NCBI RefSeq assembly: GCF_010093815.1
Contig: NW_022985572.1
Coordinates: forward strand, 62,001-126,000
Length of the DNA stretch: 64,000 nt
Source: Pseudovirgaria hyperparasitica
Taxonomy: Eukaryota > Ascomycota > Dothideomycetes > Acrospermales > Acrospermaceae
Direction of reading: 5' to 3'
Below the pieces are notes generated by a model. That model saw only the letters and a list, made by a program, of their open reading frames with translations, was not told where the DNA came from and did not search any database. The position numbers were made by a program, and so were the translations under genes. Shown here in pieces: positions 10,885-20,814 of the stretch; position 1 is the stretch's first letter; every line of letters starts with the position of its first letter.

Positions 10885-12656
10885 ATGGATCCACAGCATG
10901 ATTCAACCACATCCAGCGAGATAAGCAGTCAAAATGACAAAGAGGTAGAAGAAGGTGGCTCAAACGTGAACACTGAAATTGATCCGGAAGCGGAGAAAAA
11001 GCTATTACGAAAATTGGACTACACAGTGCTACCTATTCTCTGTTGGCTCTACGTACTTACCTTCCTCGATCGCATCAATCTTGGTGAGCTTACCAGTCTC
11101 CTGACAAAACGTCGCAATTGATGATGACTAGGCAATGCACGTATCGCAGGGCTGGAGGCTAGTCTGGGCAGTAAGTCGGCCTCAAATCACGAACTGTGTT
11201 CACTGACAAAAGACCAGTGTCTGGGAATGACTATAATGTCGCTACATGCGTATTCTTCGTCACATATTGCATCTTCGAGCTTCCAAGCAACATCGTTATG
11301 AAGTATGTTGCACCTTCAACTTGGATGGCTCTACTGGCCTTCCTCTGGGGTAAAGCAGTGGTCCACTACCCTCATGACCACACTCGACTAACAGATAACC
11401 CAGGGACGGTGACGGTCTTGACAGGTATAGTCCAGAACTACTCTGGCCTCATCGCATGCAGAATCTTTCTCGGCCTATTTGATGCAGGTTTTATGCCTGG
11501 TAGGTTCGTCAATTCTAAGACGGAGGCACGACTAACATACAGGTTAGGCGCGGCGTATCTGATGTCGATGTACTACAAACGGCACGAACTCTCGATCCGT
11601 TTCAACACGTTCTTTGCCGCGAGCGTGTTTGCGGGTGCCTTCGGAGGGCTTCTTGCGTATGGCCTCACGCAATTAGATGGTCGTGCAGGTCTCGAAGGAT
11701 GGCGCTGGCACGTTCTTCGACGTCACATCCTGATCAAACGCTAATTGAACAACATAGGATCTTCATTGTAGAAGGACTTATAACGGTGGTTACCGCTTTC
11801 GTTGCCAAATATTTCGTCGCCGACTGGCCGCAACAGAACCGTTTTCTCTCCGCCGAGGAAAAAGCTTTGCTCGCTGCGCGACTAGCTCAGGATAACAAGG
11901 GCGCTGGAATGGAGCGTCTTGATAAAAAGGCTGTCAAGCGCATATTCACAGATTGGAAGATTCCAGTCGCGTAAGTCGATGCCATCTCATCACGTTACCT
12001 ATTCTAACAACTTTAGCATTTGCATGTACATTCCGTTCTCAAGCAACAACTACTCTCTCGCCATCTTCATACCTACCATACTAAACAGCATGGGATACCA
12101 CCAGACGAGAGCACAAGTCCTCTCAATTCCAATCTATGTCGCAGCATGTACAGTGTGCATTATTGTTGCGTTCTGCTCTGACAAAACTCGACATCGCTAC
12201 GCATATATCATGGGAGGGCTCATGTTCTCTGTGATCGGGTTTGCCATTCTATTAGCTCAGAGCACGTCGCTGGGGGTGCAGTATATGGCTATCGTCTTCG
12301 CTGCCTGCGGTGGCTACACAGCTCACCCGCTAGTTGTGACGTGGCTGACGAACAATATGGGAGGGCGCTACAAGAGATCGTTTGGCACAGGGCTTCTGCT
12401 TGGGTTTGGAAATGCTGGTGGTATCATTGCAAGCAACATCTTTATTGAGAGTGAGAGGCCTCGGTATCTTGTAGGGTATGGTGTGTGTCTGGCTGTTGCA
12501 ATATTTTCCGCTGTGATGAGTTCTGTATTCATTGTAGGTCTGAGGAGGGAAAATAGGAAAAGGGATGCCGGAGGGAGAGACTACAGGTTTGAGTTTGTGA
12601 AAGAGGAGCTGGAGAATCTTGGTGACTCGCATCCGGAGTTCAGGTTTGTCTACTGA
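10885..12656 (+). CDS. MFS anion:cation symporter, Dal5/allantoate permease type
   Basis: Seven exons (10885-11083, 11132-11170, 11218-11349, 11404-11499, 11548-11707, 11758-11970, 12017-12656) give 492 residues. Family features are the acidic N-terminus, LRKLDYTVLPILCWLYVLTFLDRINLG split before NARIAGLE, the GMSGNDYNVA loop, and the EGWRWIFIVEG block before the central cytoplasmic loop. About 12 hydrophobic spans can be traced, ending with a basic cytosolic tail. Dal5-type permeases import vitamins, allantoate, ureidosuccinate or other organic anions with protons at the plasma membrane; the substrate here is unknown. The intron at 11708-11757 starts GC rather than GT, and the donor at 11084 (gtgagc) is standard. 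The start is the first true ATG. The gene is convergent with the FAD oxidoreductase, 188 bp apart, and both could serve nitrogen compound use (inference). Confidence 0.87.
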
Positions 12657-12844
12657 GTGACTTGGCCTGTTATGGTTTTTTGAAAATTAAATCCGTTACC
12701 AAATCCAAGAATTGATATTGGACCGTGCCTATTCTTCAAGAGTCCGAGAAAAGGACCAGTTATGTATTGCTCCTACCGTGACTGATTATCTCTGTCGGCC
12801 GTCGTCGCTACGCAGATCTATCTTTCTGGATTTTTATATCCATG

Positions 12845-14952
12845 TTATGATGCGCCCGGTGGTTGTCCCTTGTTGCTCACATCCAATTTCCTTCCCTCAA
12901 AAGCCTCCTCTCTCGCCTTCTGTATTCTGTCGTCGCTGATGAGAAACTCCCTCGGGAACCACTGTGGTATCGCAGCATCGCCGCTTTGCATCAGATCTGC
13001 GAGAGCCTCAGCACACTTGAGCGCAAGTGCCATACCATGTCCATTGAAGCCAGCTGCAATGAACAACCCGGAGGATCCATTTCTACTTCGCTCTCCTACC
13101 TGATTCTGCGCTGCGCCTTCGAAGACCAGGGGCATGGGGACTTCTCCGATAAATGGCATATCATCCGGCGTGACCCCCATAATACCTGTCCACTCTCTTA
13201 CGACGTCTCTTCCTTTTACCGACTGTCCAGCATCATCACCATCACCATCATCACCATCACTATCATCACCATCACTATCATCACCATCACTATCATCACC
13301 ATCACCATCATCACCACCACCCCTATACCCCGTCCAGTGCTTTCCGAAATAAGCCCTGCCTATATCAGCCAAATACTCCGAAGTCGCCGGGTTCAGTTCG
13401 CTATCATCCACCGTGCCGTACTCGCTCGCTCCACTAGATGGCAAACGGCCCAGTCCTCCACCAATGATAATGTGTTGTTCTTCTCTCCCGGTCCCGTCGG
13501 AGTTACTACTCGTGCTGAGCCGTGGTATCATATAATCATAACCACCATCGTACATGAAACTGTACGTACTAGGCAGCAGTGTCGGAAGAGTGCTGCCCTG
13601 TGGCACTTTCAACGCAGCTATCTGACCTCGCAACGGTACGATGATGCTTTGCAGACTCGGCAACAAATTTGCCGTATAACCATTTGTTGCGAGCACGACG
13701 CGGCGTGCGTTTATGGTGCCTTGGGCAGTAGGTACGGCATATCTGAAATCCTGAGCTGGAGACGGCCAGGATGCGATAACACCAGTTACGGGCGTGTGGG
13801 TATACAGAGTCATGCCACGCGAAATACAGAGGCTCAATACGCCAGAAGTGAAGGCATATGCATTTATGGACCCTGCTTCGTATGCAAACGCACCATCAAC
13901 CTTCTCAGGGGCATGAATTCCACCCGGGGCTTTCTCAGGTCCGACTAGAAATTTGGTTACCGTCTTTTCAGCGTCTAGGATCTTATATGAGGCAGCAGCA
14001 TCAGCTGCGCCAAGATTGGACTGCAGAGTATGAATCGCATCGATGCCTGATGTGTACGTCGCTGGGTCATAGATGATATCCGTGGTTTGGCATGGACGAG
14101 ACGTGCACGCAATCAAGTGGGTAGATGCAAAGGCATGAGTGTCGCGGATGTTGGCGAGCTCGAGGCGGGCTATCTTTGCGGCTGTGGATGGAGAATGCGA
14201 AAGAACATGAGAAGGATAAGTACGATATGATGCTGCCTTAGTGTGGCCGCCTAGAATGGGTTAGAAAATGATAGCTTCTGAAATAACCAAAGAATCCATT
14301 CCCACCCCGGACAATGCACTGTCATGCGGATAAGTTCGAGGCGCTCTATATGAACGAATACAGAGGTGCTGAAAAAAGAGGACAAGAAGGGACTGAAGTC
14401 TCTTGAGGGTAGAAATATATGAGCCCAATTGGTATAATTCGAACTCGTTTACGTGAAATCTTTACATCCACCACGATCCTGTTTAAGCAGATCTTCAATG
14501 TACACCCATATGGGCAAAATTCGGAAGAGAGAATAGCGAATACAACTTTTGGTCAGTGACAATTGTTTGAGAGTCTTTAAACACATTCTATATACGACTG
14601 ACATGTGCGGGTGAAAGCGACGAAATTGGAAAACCTCATGACATATAGAAAGCAATAAATATGAGACATACGAAACCTTTGACTTACCATTCCTGCCTGT
14701 CGCCCCACCGACAGCATCCCTCGCTTCCAACATGACAATATCCTTCACACCCTTTTCCAGTAGATTCCAGGCAACCATAGCACCTGTGATGCCACTCCCA
14801 ATGATGACGGTATCAGCAGTCCTGGGGAGTGATTCTGTCGAACGATGGCGAGCAAGTGGTGAGGGCGGATGGTGCCAGTACGATTTGATGGGGATGGGAT
14901 GTGGAGGCTGAACGGGAATTTGTGCACGCGAATGCAGTTCTGGGTACGACAT
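12845..14952 (-). CDS. FAD-dependent oxidoreductase, DAO/glycine oxidase-like
   Basis: Exon 1 (14952-14688) and exon 2 (14250-12845) give 556 residues. The dinucleotide-binding motif VIIGSGITGAMVAWNLLEKG spans about 49-68 and is followed by the ARDAVGGATGRNGGHTKAAS region typical of fungal DAO-fold oxidases. The distal block GIMGVTPDDMPFIGEVP and the C-terminal GLFIAAGFNGHGMALALKCAEALADLM close the FAD site. Enzymes of this fold oxidise amino acids or secondary amines, giving H2O2 or feeding an acceptor; the substrate here is unknown. Two oddities: the intron is 437 nt, long for this window, and an Asp/Gly/Ser insert of about 30 residues near 398-428 comes from six 15-bp repeats. No signal peptide is seen. 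Confidence 0.85.
13231..13320. repeat. Coding minisatellite, six 15-bp units
   Basis: Six head-to-tail units of catcatcaccatcac/tatcatcaccatcac with few differences. They lie inside exon 2 of the FAD oxidoreductase and encode GDDSD/GDDGD units on the minus strand. The length is a multiple of three, so copy-number changes keep the frame. Confidence 0.92.
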
Positions 14953-15642
14953 GCTGGATAGCCAAAGAACACTTGAAGTGTGAATCAGGAGAAGACTATG
15001 AGATGGGGTAGGTGAATGTAAGGATCGAGAGTGGCTGTCTCACGCGTAGATTCGGATGCTAGACTGGAGAAGACAAGGAGATACGGAAGCGACCTTCGGC
15101 ATATATACCTGCAGTATGAAGAAGATGTTGCCTGGAGCAGCGATTAGGAGTCTGAACTACAACTAGAATGTGAAAAGTATGGGTGTCTTACGTCTATGTA
15201 CAAATGTAGCTACACTGGACTGATAAGATGGGATGGACGAGCCAAAAAAGTGGGTCGCGCACTCGCTGGTGCCCACCAACGGGCTTTCTAGCGAAAACTG
15301 ACAACGTCACGTCCTGCTTCACCTATAGGACATCCATGGATGACAGTGAATAATCAGGATGAGGTTGGCGAACAACTAATGCCCTTACATGTATGCAATC
15401 ACGACGTAAGGCCCTGGTCAACATAAGTTTAATTTCATTGTTATACAGCCCATCGATCCGGCGATGCGCCTCCTCCCACGATGATACCTACGCGACAGAC
15501 GAGCCCGCATACGAACGTACCCGCACGCATTGCAGTAATGTCGGCACCCTTATCGACCACGTATTATACATAGCACGACCGGCACAATCGTTGCTTCGTA
15601 TGCATGACGGGAACAAGGACGAGGAGAGGGGCCAGTGGCAGT
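14953..15642. other. Intergenic, gene-free
   Basis: Promoter side of the FAD oxidoreductase and 3' side of the DUF6699-like gene. Open frames on both strands show no family features. Confidence 0.5.
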
Positions 15643-16541
15643 CTATGCCTCCTCTGCGTTCTTCTTGTTCTTCTTCTTGCCAGATGTCATGGGTGCCTCG
15701 CCTGTCTTCTTCTGATGTACGATGAAGCGCGTGTAGCACTCCTCTCTATCCCACTCGAAGCCAGCGAGATATGGTGCGTCGAGTTCGTCGTCGGCCTGTG
15801 AAATCGTTGTTAGTATCGATATAAGAGAGAGGAATTAGAGGATACATGGCAGGACAATCGCTACGGACATGGAAGGTATGACCTGTTGTGCAGAGCCGAA
15901 GTCGGCGAGGAAAAACACTGTTCATGGACAATCACGTACCTTTTTCTTGAACTGCTTGTGGATTGCATCTAGTGCATCCTTAATAGTAACACCTTTGAGG
16001 TTGCGAGCGGTGACCTCCAGGCCCAGTGGAAAATGTAGGTCGATCTTCTTCACCTTAGGCATCACCAGAGGCTTTTTCAGCACCTCAGGCTCGCCGATCG
16101 ACGTTGGTGATGTGTTCAGCTTCCTAGCCTAGGTTAGTACCGCTGACATACCAGTGCAAAAAAGCTACCTGCGTAATGACGAGAAGGTAAGGTAGTTGGA
16201 ACGACGACAATGAAGCAAATCTTAAAGAGGACGAGTATAAGTAGAGCGGCTTACCAGTTAAGCTTTTGTGTTTCTGGTGCAATGGCAAGCTCGACGCCGT
16301 CCTTCTCTGTCGGAAGGCAGTCAGTATGGAACCCCTCAATATGAACCCCTCACCTAGGAGTCCTTCTCGGCAAGAATAGGTGATCATCAGGTGTAGGGCA
16401 TCGACGGGATGGAGCTGCGGTAGCTGACTCACCTAGATCATTGATGTTGAAGACATCTGCCGCGGTGCTGCTCTGTCGTCGCTTTGCTGGAGCATGAGTC
16501 TCACCAGTGGCGGAATCGACTTTGGAGAGTTCAGCTGCCAT
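15643..16541 (-). CDS. Small conserved fungal protein, DUF6699-like
   Basis: Four exons (16541-16433, 16306-16255, 16123-15940, 15795-15643) join in frame to 165 residues. The start is the ATG of MAAELSKVDSATGE. The core reads KIDLHFPLGLEVTARNLKGV, then TIKDALDAIHKQFKKK, then an aromatic and acidic stretch (YLAGFEWDREECYTRFIVHQ). That strand-helix-strand pattern resembles the fungal DUF6699 domain, whose function is unknown. The tail is Lys-rich (SGKKKNKKN), which could act as a nuclear signal. Exon 2 is only 52 nt. For exon 3 the nearer of two candidate acceptors would give an immediate stop, so the second acceptor at 16124 is used. Family assignment is from memory and should be treated as tentative; the exon model is better supported than the name. 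Confidence 0.6.
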
Positions 16542-17843
16542 GATGGTAGAAGCGGTAGAGTGATGTTTGGTCAAGCTACAGGGAGTAGCTTGTAAAAGGA
16601 GATGATGATGATTGGATTATGTGCCTGCGGCGCTGGGTTGGAGATGATGCTTTAATTGGAAGTTGATGGATGGAAGAGGAGGATAAGGAGAAGAAGAAGA
16701 GGAGGAGGAGAGTGAGTGGAAGATGGAATGGAGGACAAGGTCATTGATCTTGCTGCGGCGGCGAGCGGGGTTGCGTGATGGCCTCCTGATCTGGAGCTTG
16801 GACAGGCACCTCAATCTCACTCAGCTTCCCCCAGATACACGCAACCGGCCTCGTGAATCTGGGCTAAACTCCGATCTCTCTTGATTGGGCCGGGACAGCG
16901 ATTATGAAGCTCTTACAACCATAGCTATGCCTGGCTGACCTACCTTTGCTTTTGCTTACACGCACTCGACCCACAGTCCCCTCCAGAATAGCGACTCTAG
17001 TGAACTCTAGTGAACTCTAGTGAGTCCGGGGAAATGCGGGGTAGCGCCAAATATGCGTGCAGCCTCAGGTGATGGTCACGCGACCATACGCACGTGTGTT
17101 GTGTGTGTGCGTAATTGTCATGCACGGTTCAGTATGCCCGCTGTCATCATTACACAGTAGCTCATAATCAGTTCCTTACTTTGTCGCTGAGTGTACTCAG
17201 TGTGTAGTGTTGTACTGTGTTTGGTCTGTGGTCCGCGGAATACTTGGCTTGCCTGGAGTCACACTCATCTCAAAGCAGTACACAGCATAGTACATCATAG
17301 AGTCGATTATTGTCGCGTTGATCTCTAGGCGGTATAGATGAGTCTGTTAGCGCTATTGTTGAACTAATGTAGGAGCTGCCGATGTAGTGAGTGTCATACA
17401 GCTTTGGCAGCTTACCGACATCGATTGATTGTTTAAAAAGTCCAAGATATCTATAACGCAATGATAGTATGAATATTTGTGTTGATACCAGGAGGAGAGA
17501 CTTAAGAGAAAAGCTAGACAATGATAATCACTTGAGTATCTCTATCGCGATAATGTGTTCAACGCCATCGGCGCCAATCTTTAGTTTTCTCAACACAGCC
17601 CAAGTGCTTGCACATGAAGTCTGCTTCTACGGCTGGTTTGCAGTTGGTCGTTGCAAGACCGACTCAGCGGTAGACCTTCTCGGCGGTAGACTGAGCCATG
17701 GACTCTACGGAGCATCAGGGCTTAAATTCGTGGCATTGACCTCTTATGAGCCATTACTACCTCGAGAGGAAGTAAAGTGACTAGGCATTGTGGCTCGACT
17801 ACGAATGAAGCATCGTCCTCGTAGAGGCTCAATCCACATTCTA
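16542..17843. other. Intergenic, gene-poor with simple repeats
   Basis: About 1.3 kb without a supportable gene. It contains a purine-rich stretch (about 16672-16715) and a triple 10-bp repeat (16994-17023). The open frames here show no domain features. Confidence 0.5.
16994..17023. repeat. 10-bp direct repeat, three copies
   Basis: Three exact copies of a ten-base unit of the form actctagtga, in tandem. It is non-coding. Confidence 0.85.
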
Positions 17844-19239
17844 TCAGTGCATCATCATCATCATCATCGACGTAGAAGTAATATTTTGATCCCTCCTCCG
17901 GTCGATTACCGGTGTGAAACCACCGTCATATTTGCTAGGGGGTAGCGATATCACATCAAAAGGGCCTCCCTGTAGCGTGATAGATGTGGAAGCCAAGGGA
18001 CCAAACTTATCAGATCCGTTCTCAGGCACAATTGTTATTTTCAGAATCTCTGCAAGAGCACGGTCATCCTGCAAATGTTCCTCCTCTGGGAAATCCAATT
18101 TGAGAAACGTGATTTCACCTTGGTAGGATGCCCATGACCACGAGGATACACGCCACTCCTTTGTATAGTGGAAGCCTTGTCGCAGAAAGGTCATCCCATC
18201 CCCAATGGCATCCTTCCGGCCGTCATTCTCGTACCTGATCACCCCATAGTACCATGCAAGTTGTGAAAATAATTCATTGTACCACAAGCCTGCGACATAG
18301 TCGCAGCCCATCAGTGGGCTGAACTCTCGGGCAATTGCCGAGATAGCTGTTACTTCGTCTTTCGCTTGAGTAAGGTTCCTGTGAGTTCGCCTGTGACCGG
18401 GTCGCGATCCAGCCGCATATAAACCTCAACTGTAGTAATCCAAATTCGAAGGCCTTCTAGAGATATGTTCCGCGACGCATTAGCGTCGCTCGAAGCACCA
18501 AGTCTCCCTAACTCAATGAAAGTGTCGAAGCGAGTCTTTGCGGCCCGTACGTAATTATCACGCCCCTGAAACCGACGAGCCATCTCTATCACTGTGGCCT
18601 GACCACATTTCCATCGCAATAGTGAATTTGTAAAGTTAAGGATTCTTGGAGCGAGCAATCTCTGGATTCTGAATAAACCTCGGTAGGTTATGCGATGATT
18701 CGAAGTGAAGATAGCATACCTCCTGAAATACCAACCTCGCTTATTCAGTGGCTGATAATCAAGGCTAGGAGGATCATACATGAGATCCTTCCTTCTTCCA
18801 TGGTGTATACCATGGACTTTTGCGCAAGGGCCTATTGCTTCCTCGGTCTTCCCTCGAGGCACAGAAGGTCTCGGTCCGACCGTATTGATAGCATCGATGA
18901 ATTTTGGAAACTGGTTCAGTGATGGTGGTTCCTTCTTCCACTGGTCCGAAACTTCAACACCGGAGAGACTAATTTGAGAGCCCTTTAGACCCCATCGATG
19001 GGATAAAGTAGCATAACATACGCCTTCTGGGATATCGTCCCCCGTGACCAGTGATATGGTGTCAGAGCCAGCATGCAGATATAGCAGTCGGCTAGGTCGA
19101 AATGCTCTCTCCAGAGAATTGCGACAAGGCGTCCACACTTTTCGTGCTTGTTACGACAAGGTATTGAGTCAATATTTTGCCAGTACCATACACTCCTCTG
19201 ATCCGGTGGAGCGATTCGTGTAATAGGGCGCTGGCCCAC
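17844..19239 (-). pseudogene. Degraded HET-domain (heterokaryon incompatibility) gene
   Basis: Pieces of a HET-domain protein follow one another on the minus strand in the right order but not in one frame. They are a leading Cys/His segment, ATLSHRWG, a PLNKRGW-type block, LLAPRILNF, and a C-terminal tail with AISAIAREFSPLMGCDYV and WSWASYQGE. HET proteins act in non-self recognition after hyphal fusion. The copy looks broken in several places, about three or more, and the central conserved block of the domain appears to be missing. It is therefore called a relic rather than a multi-intron gene. An ATG microsatellite sits at its 3' end. It lies at the edge of a TA-rich gene-poor stretch, consistent with decay in an accessory region. 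Confidence 0.65.
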
Positions 19240-20814
19240 TTACATCACCTTAAAAAAACATTAGCAATGGGGATTAAATGCTAGAATAGAAGTAGGCATA
19301 TATCTTGACTGGCTATAGTTTCCTAAAGTGGGAATACTTCCGTGTGAATGACTTCCGTTCTTACAGCATGAAACTTTACTCGAGCATTAACAAGCACCCC
19401 TTGGACAGACCAGCGCGTCTTCAACTGCAAACTGTCTATAGCATTTGTCTGTCTCATACAACATTGAGTAGCAAGGCGCAGCCTACTACCTACAGACCAA
19501 GAGTACAGATTTACAGTTCGTACATAAGAAGGCGTCATGTGAACAAAGGCACCACACATCTGTAGGCAGAACTTTGACCATTCTAAGCTGAAGGTTTAGC
19601 GCTCAGCCTGATGGATTCTCCATACAACTGATGGATCTTGTGCGAACCCACGAGGAAGGCGCACCGATTTGTGCCGTTACACTGTGGCGGCTCTGAACAC
19701 AAACTGCCATGTTCGACAAAGTGAAGGGCTCGCACTGCGTTTGTATTCAAGTAAGAGACACATATCCGACAGTTTATTGCATAAATAATGCCATAATCCA
19801 GTCTCGGAACCGCAGGAAGGAGGCAAATACAGGCCGCACTGTACTCATGCCTGTTGGGCTCCGTGTAGGAGACACATAACATTTATCATGATGAAGTCGT
19901 GCCATCACCGGCATTGATTGGTCGAACAGAACCAAAGGCTGTGCCGGGTTTGGAAAGCCTTACTCCACCCCGACTCAATCTTGGACATCCTTATGACAAG
20001 CTTGACATGAAGATGGTATCTGCGCATACGTATGTTGTAATACAGTCCCTGTAACCATCAGGATGTTCATTTTGTTGAAGGAGGAACTACTCTTATTTAT
20101 CAGCTTCTGTACTCATACAACACTCACTAATACAACCAACACATTTCGTTCAACACAGATTTTTCTCGTGAGGCTGTAGCGAGTAGCAGGGGCACGATAA
20201 TACATCTCTTTGTGTATGTGCAGAAGCAGCTGCGCGCCACGTTACACACTTCTACATTGAACCGGATACCACAGAGTTTTTAGTGGCATTCCGTTCTTCG
20301 CGCAAATTCTAAGTGTTCCATAAGCTTGTCTTATGCTCCGGAACGAGACAATGCGACGTACTACTACTATACAGGGTTCGATGACGATTCTTCTAAGAGC
20401 TGACGCTTATGCATATTGATAAAATAGACTGAACTAGACTTCGGCGTATGCAATCAGATGTAATTAGTCACTTTAAAAGTATAGAGTAAACTTGTAATCT
20501 ATACTAAGGGATTCGAACACTATTAACATCAGAGAGTAAGAATACTTCTATTAAGACATGTAGTTTTCTAGGCAATCTCACTATAGTATATGCATGTATA
20601 TAATATATTAGTAGTAATTACTAGACATGCTTCTTATGCACCTCTACTCGACTATATTCTAATGAACATCCAGGGGGTCGAGAAATTCACATGATTGATG
20701 CATATTCATGGACCAATGGGACCATCTACAAACACTGGTACGCCACAGCACCGTGTCCAACCTATACAGGTGGACATCTACAAACACGAGACCAAAGCTA
20801 TCTTTCCAACTCTA
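19240..20814. other. Gene-poor TA-rich stretch
   Basis: No gene is supported. Base composition shifts to clearly TA-rich from about 20400 to 20690, with many TA dinucleotides, as expected for a remnant of repeat-induced point mutation (RIP). No terminal repeats or coding remnants could be recognised, so the origin remains undetermined. Confidence 0.45.

Noticed and set aside
13231-13320. Possible CRISPR-like array from regular repeats
   Set aside because: The units are contiguous with no spacers and lie in a fungal coding exon, so it is a minisatellite.
12863-13948. A 361-codon plus-strand open frame opposite the FAD oxidoreductase
   Set aside because: It is an antisense shadow. Its Ile/Thr repeat section is the minisatellite read on the other strand, and it has no family features.
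20500-20520. A gggattcgaac word like the complement of a tRNA T-arm
   Set aside because: The flanking bases do not pair into a T-stem, and no acceptor or anticodon arm can be built around it.
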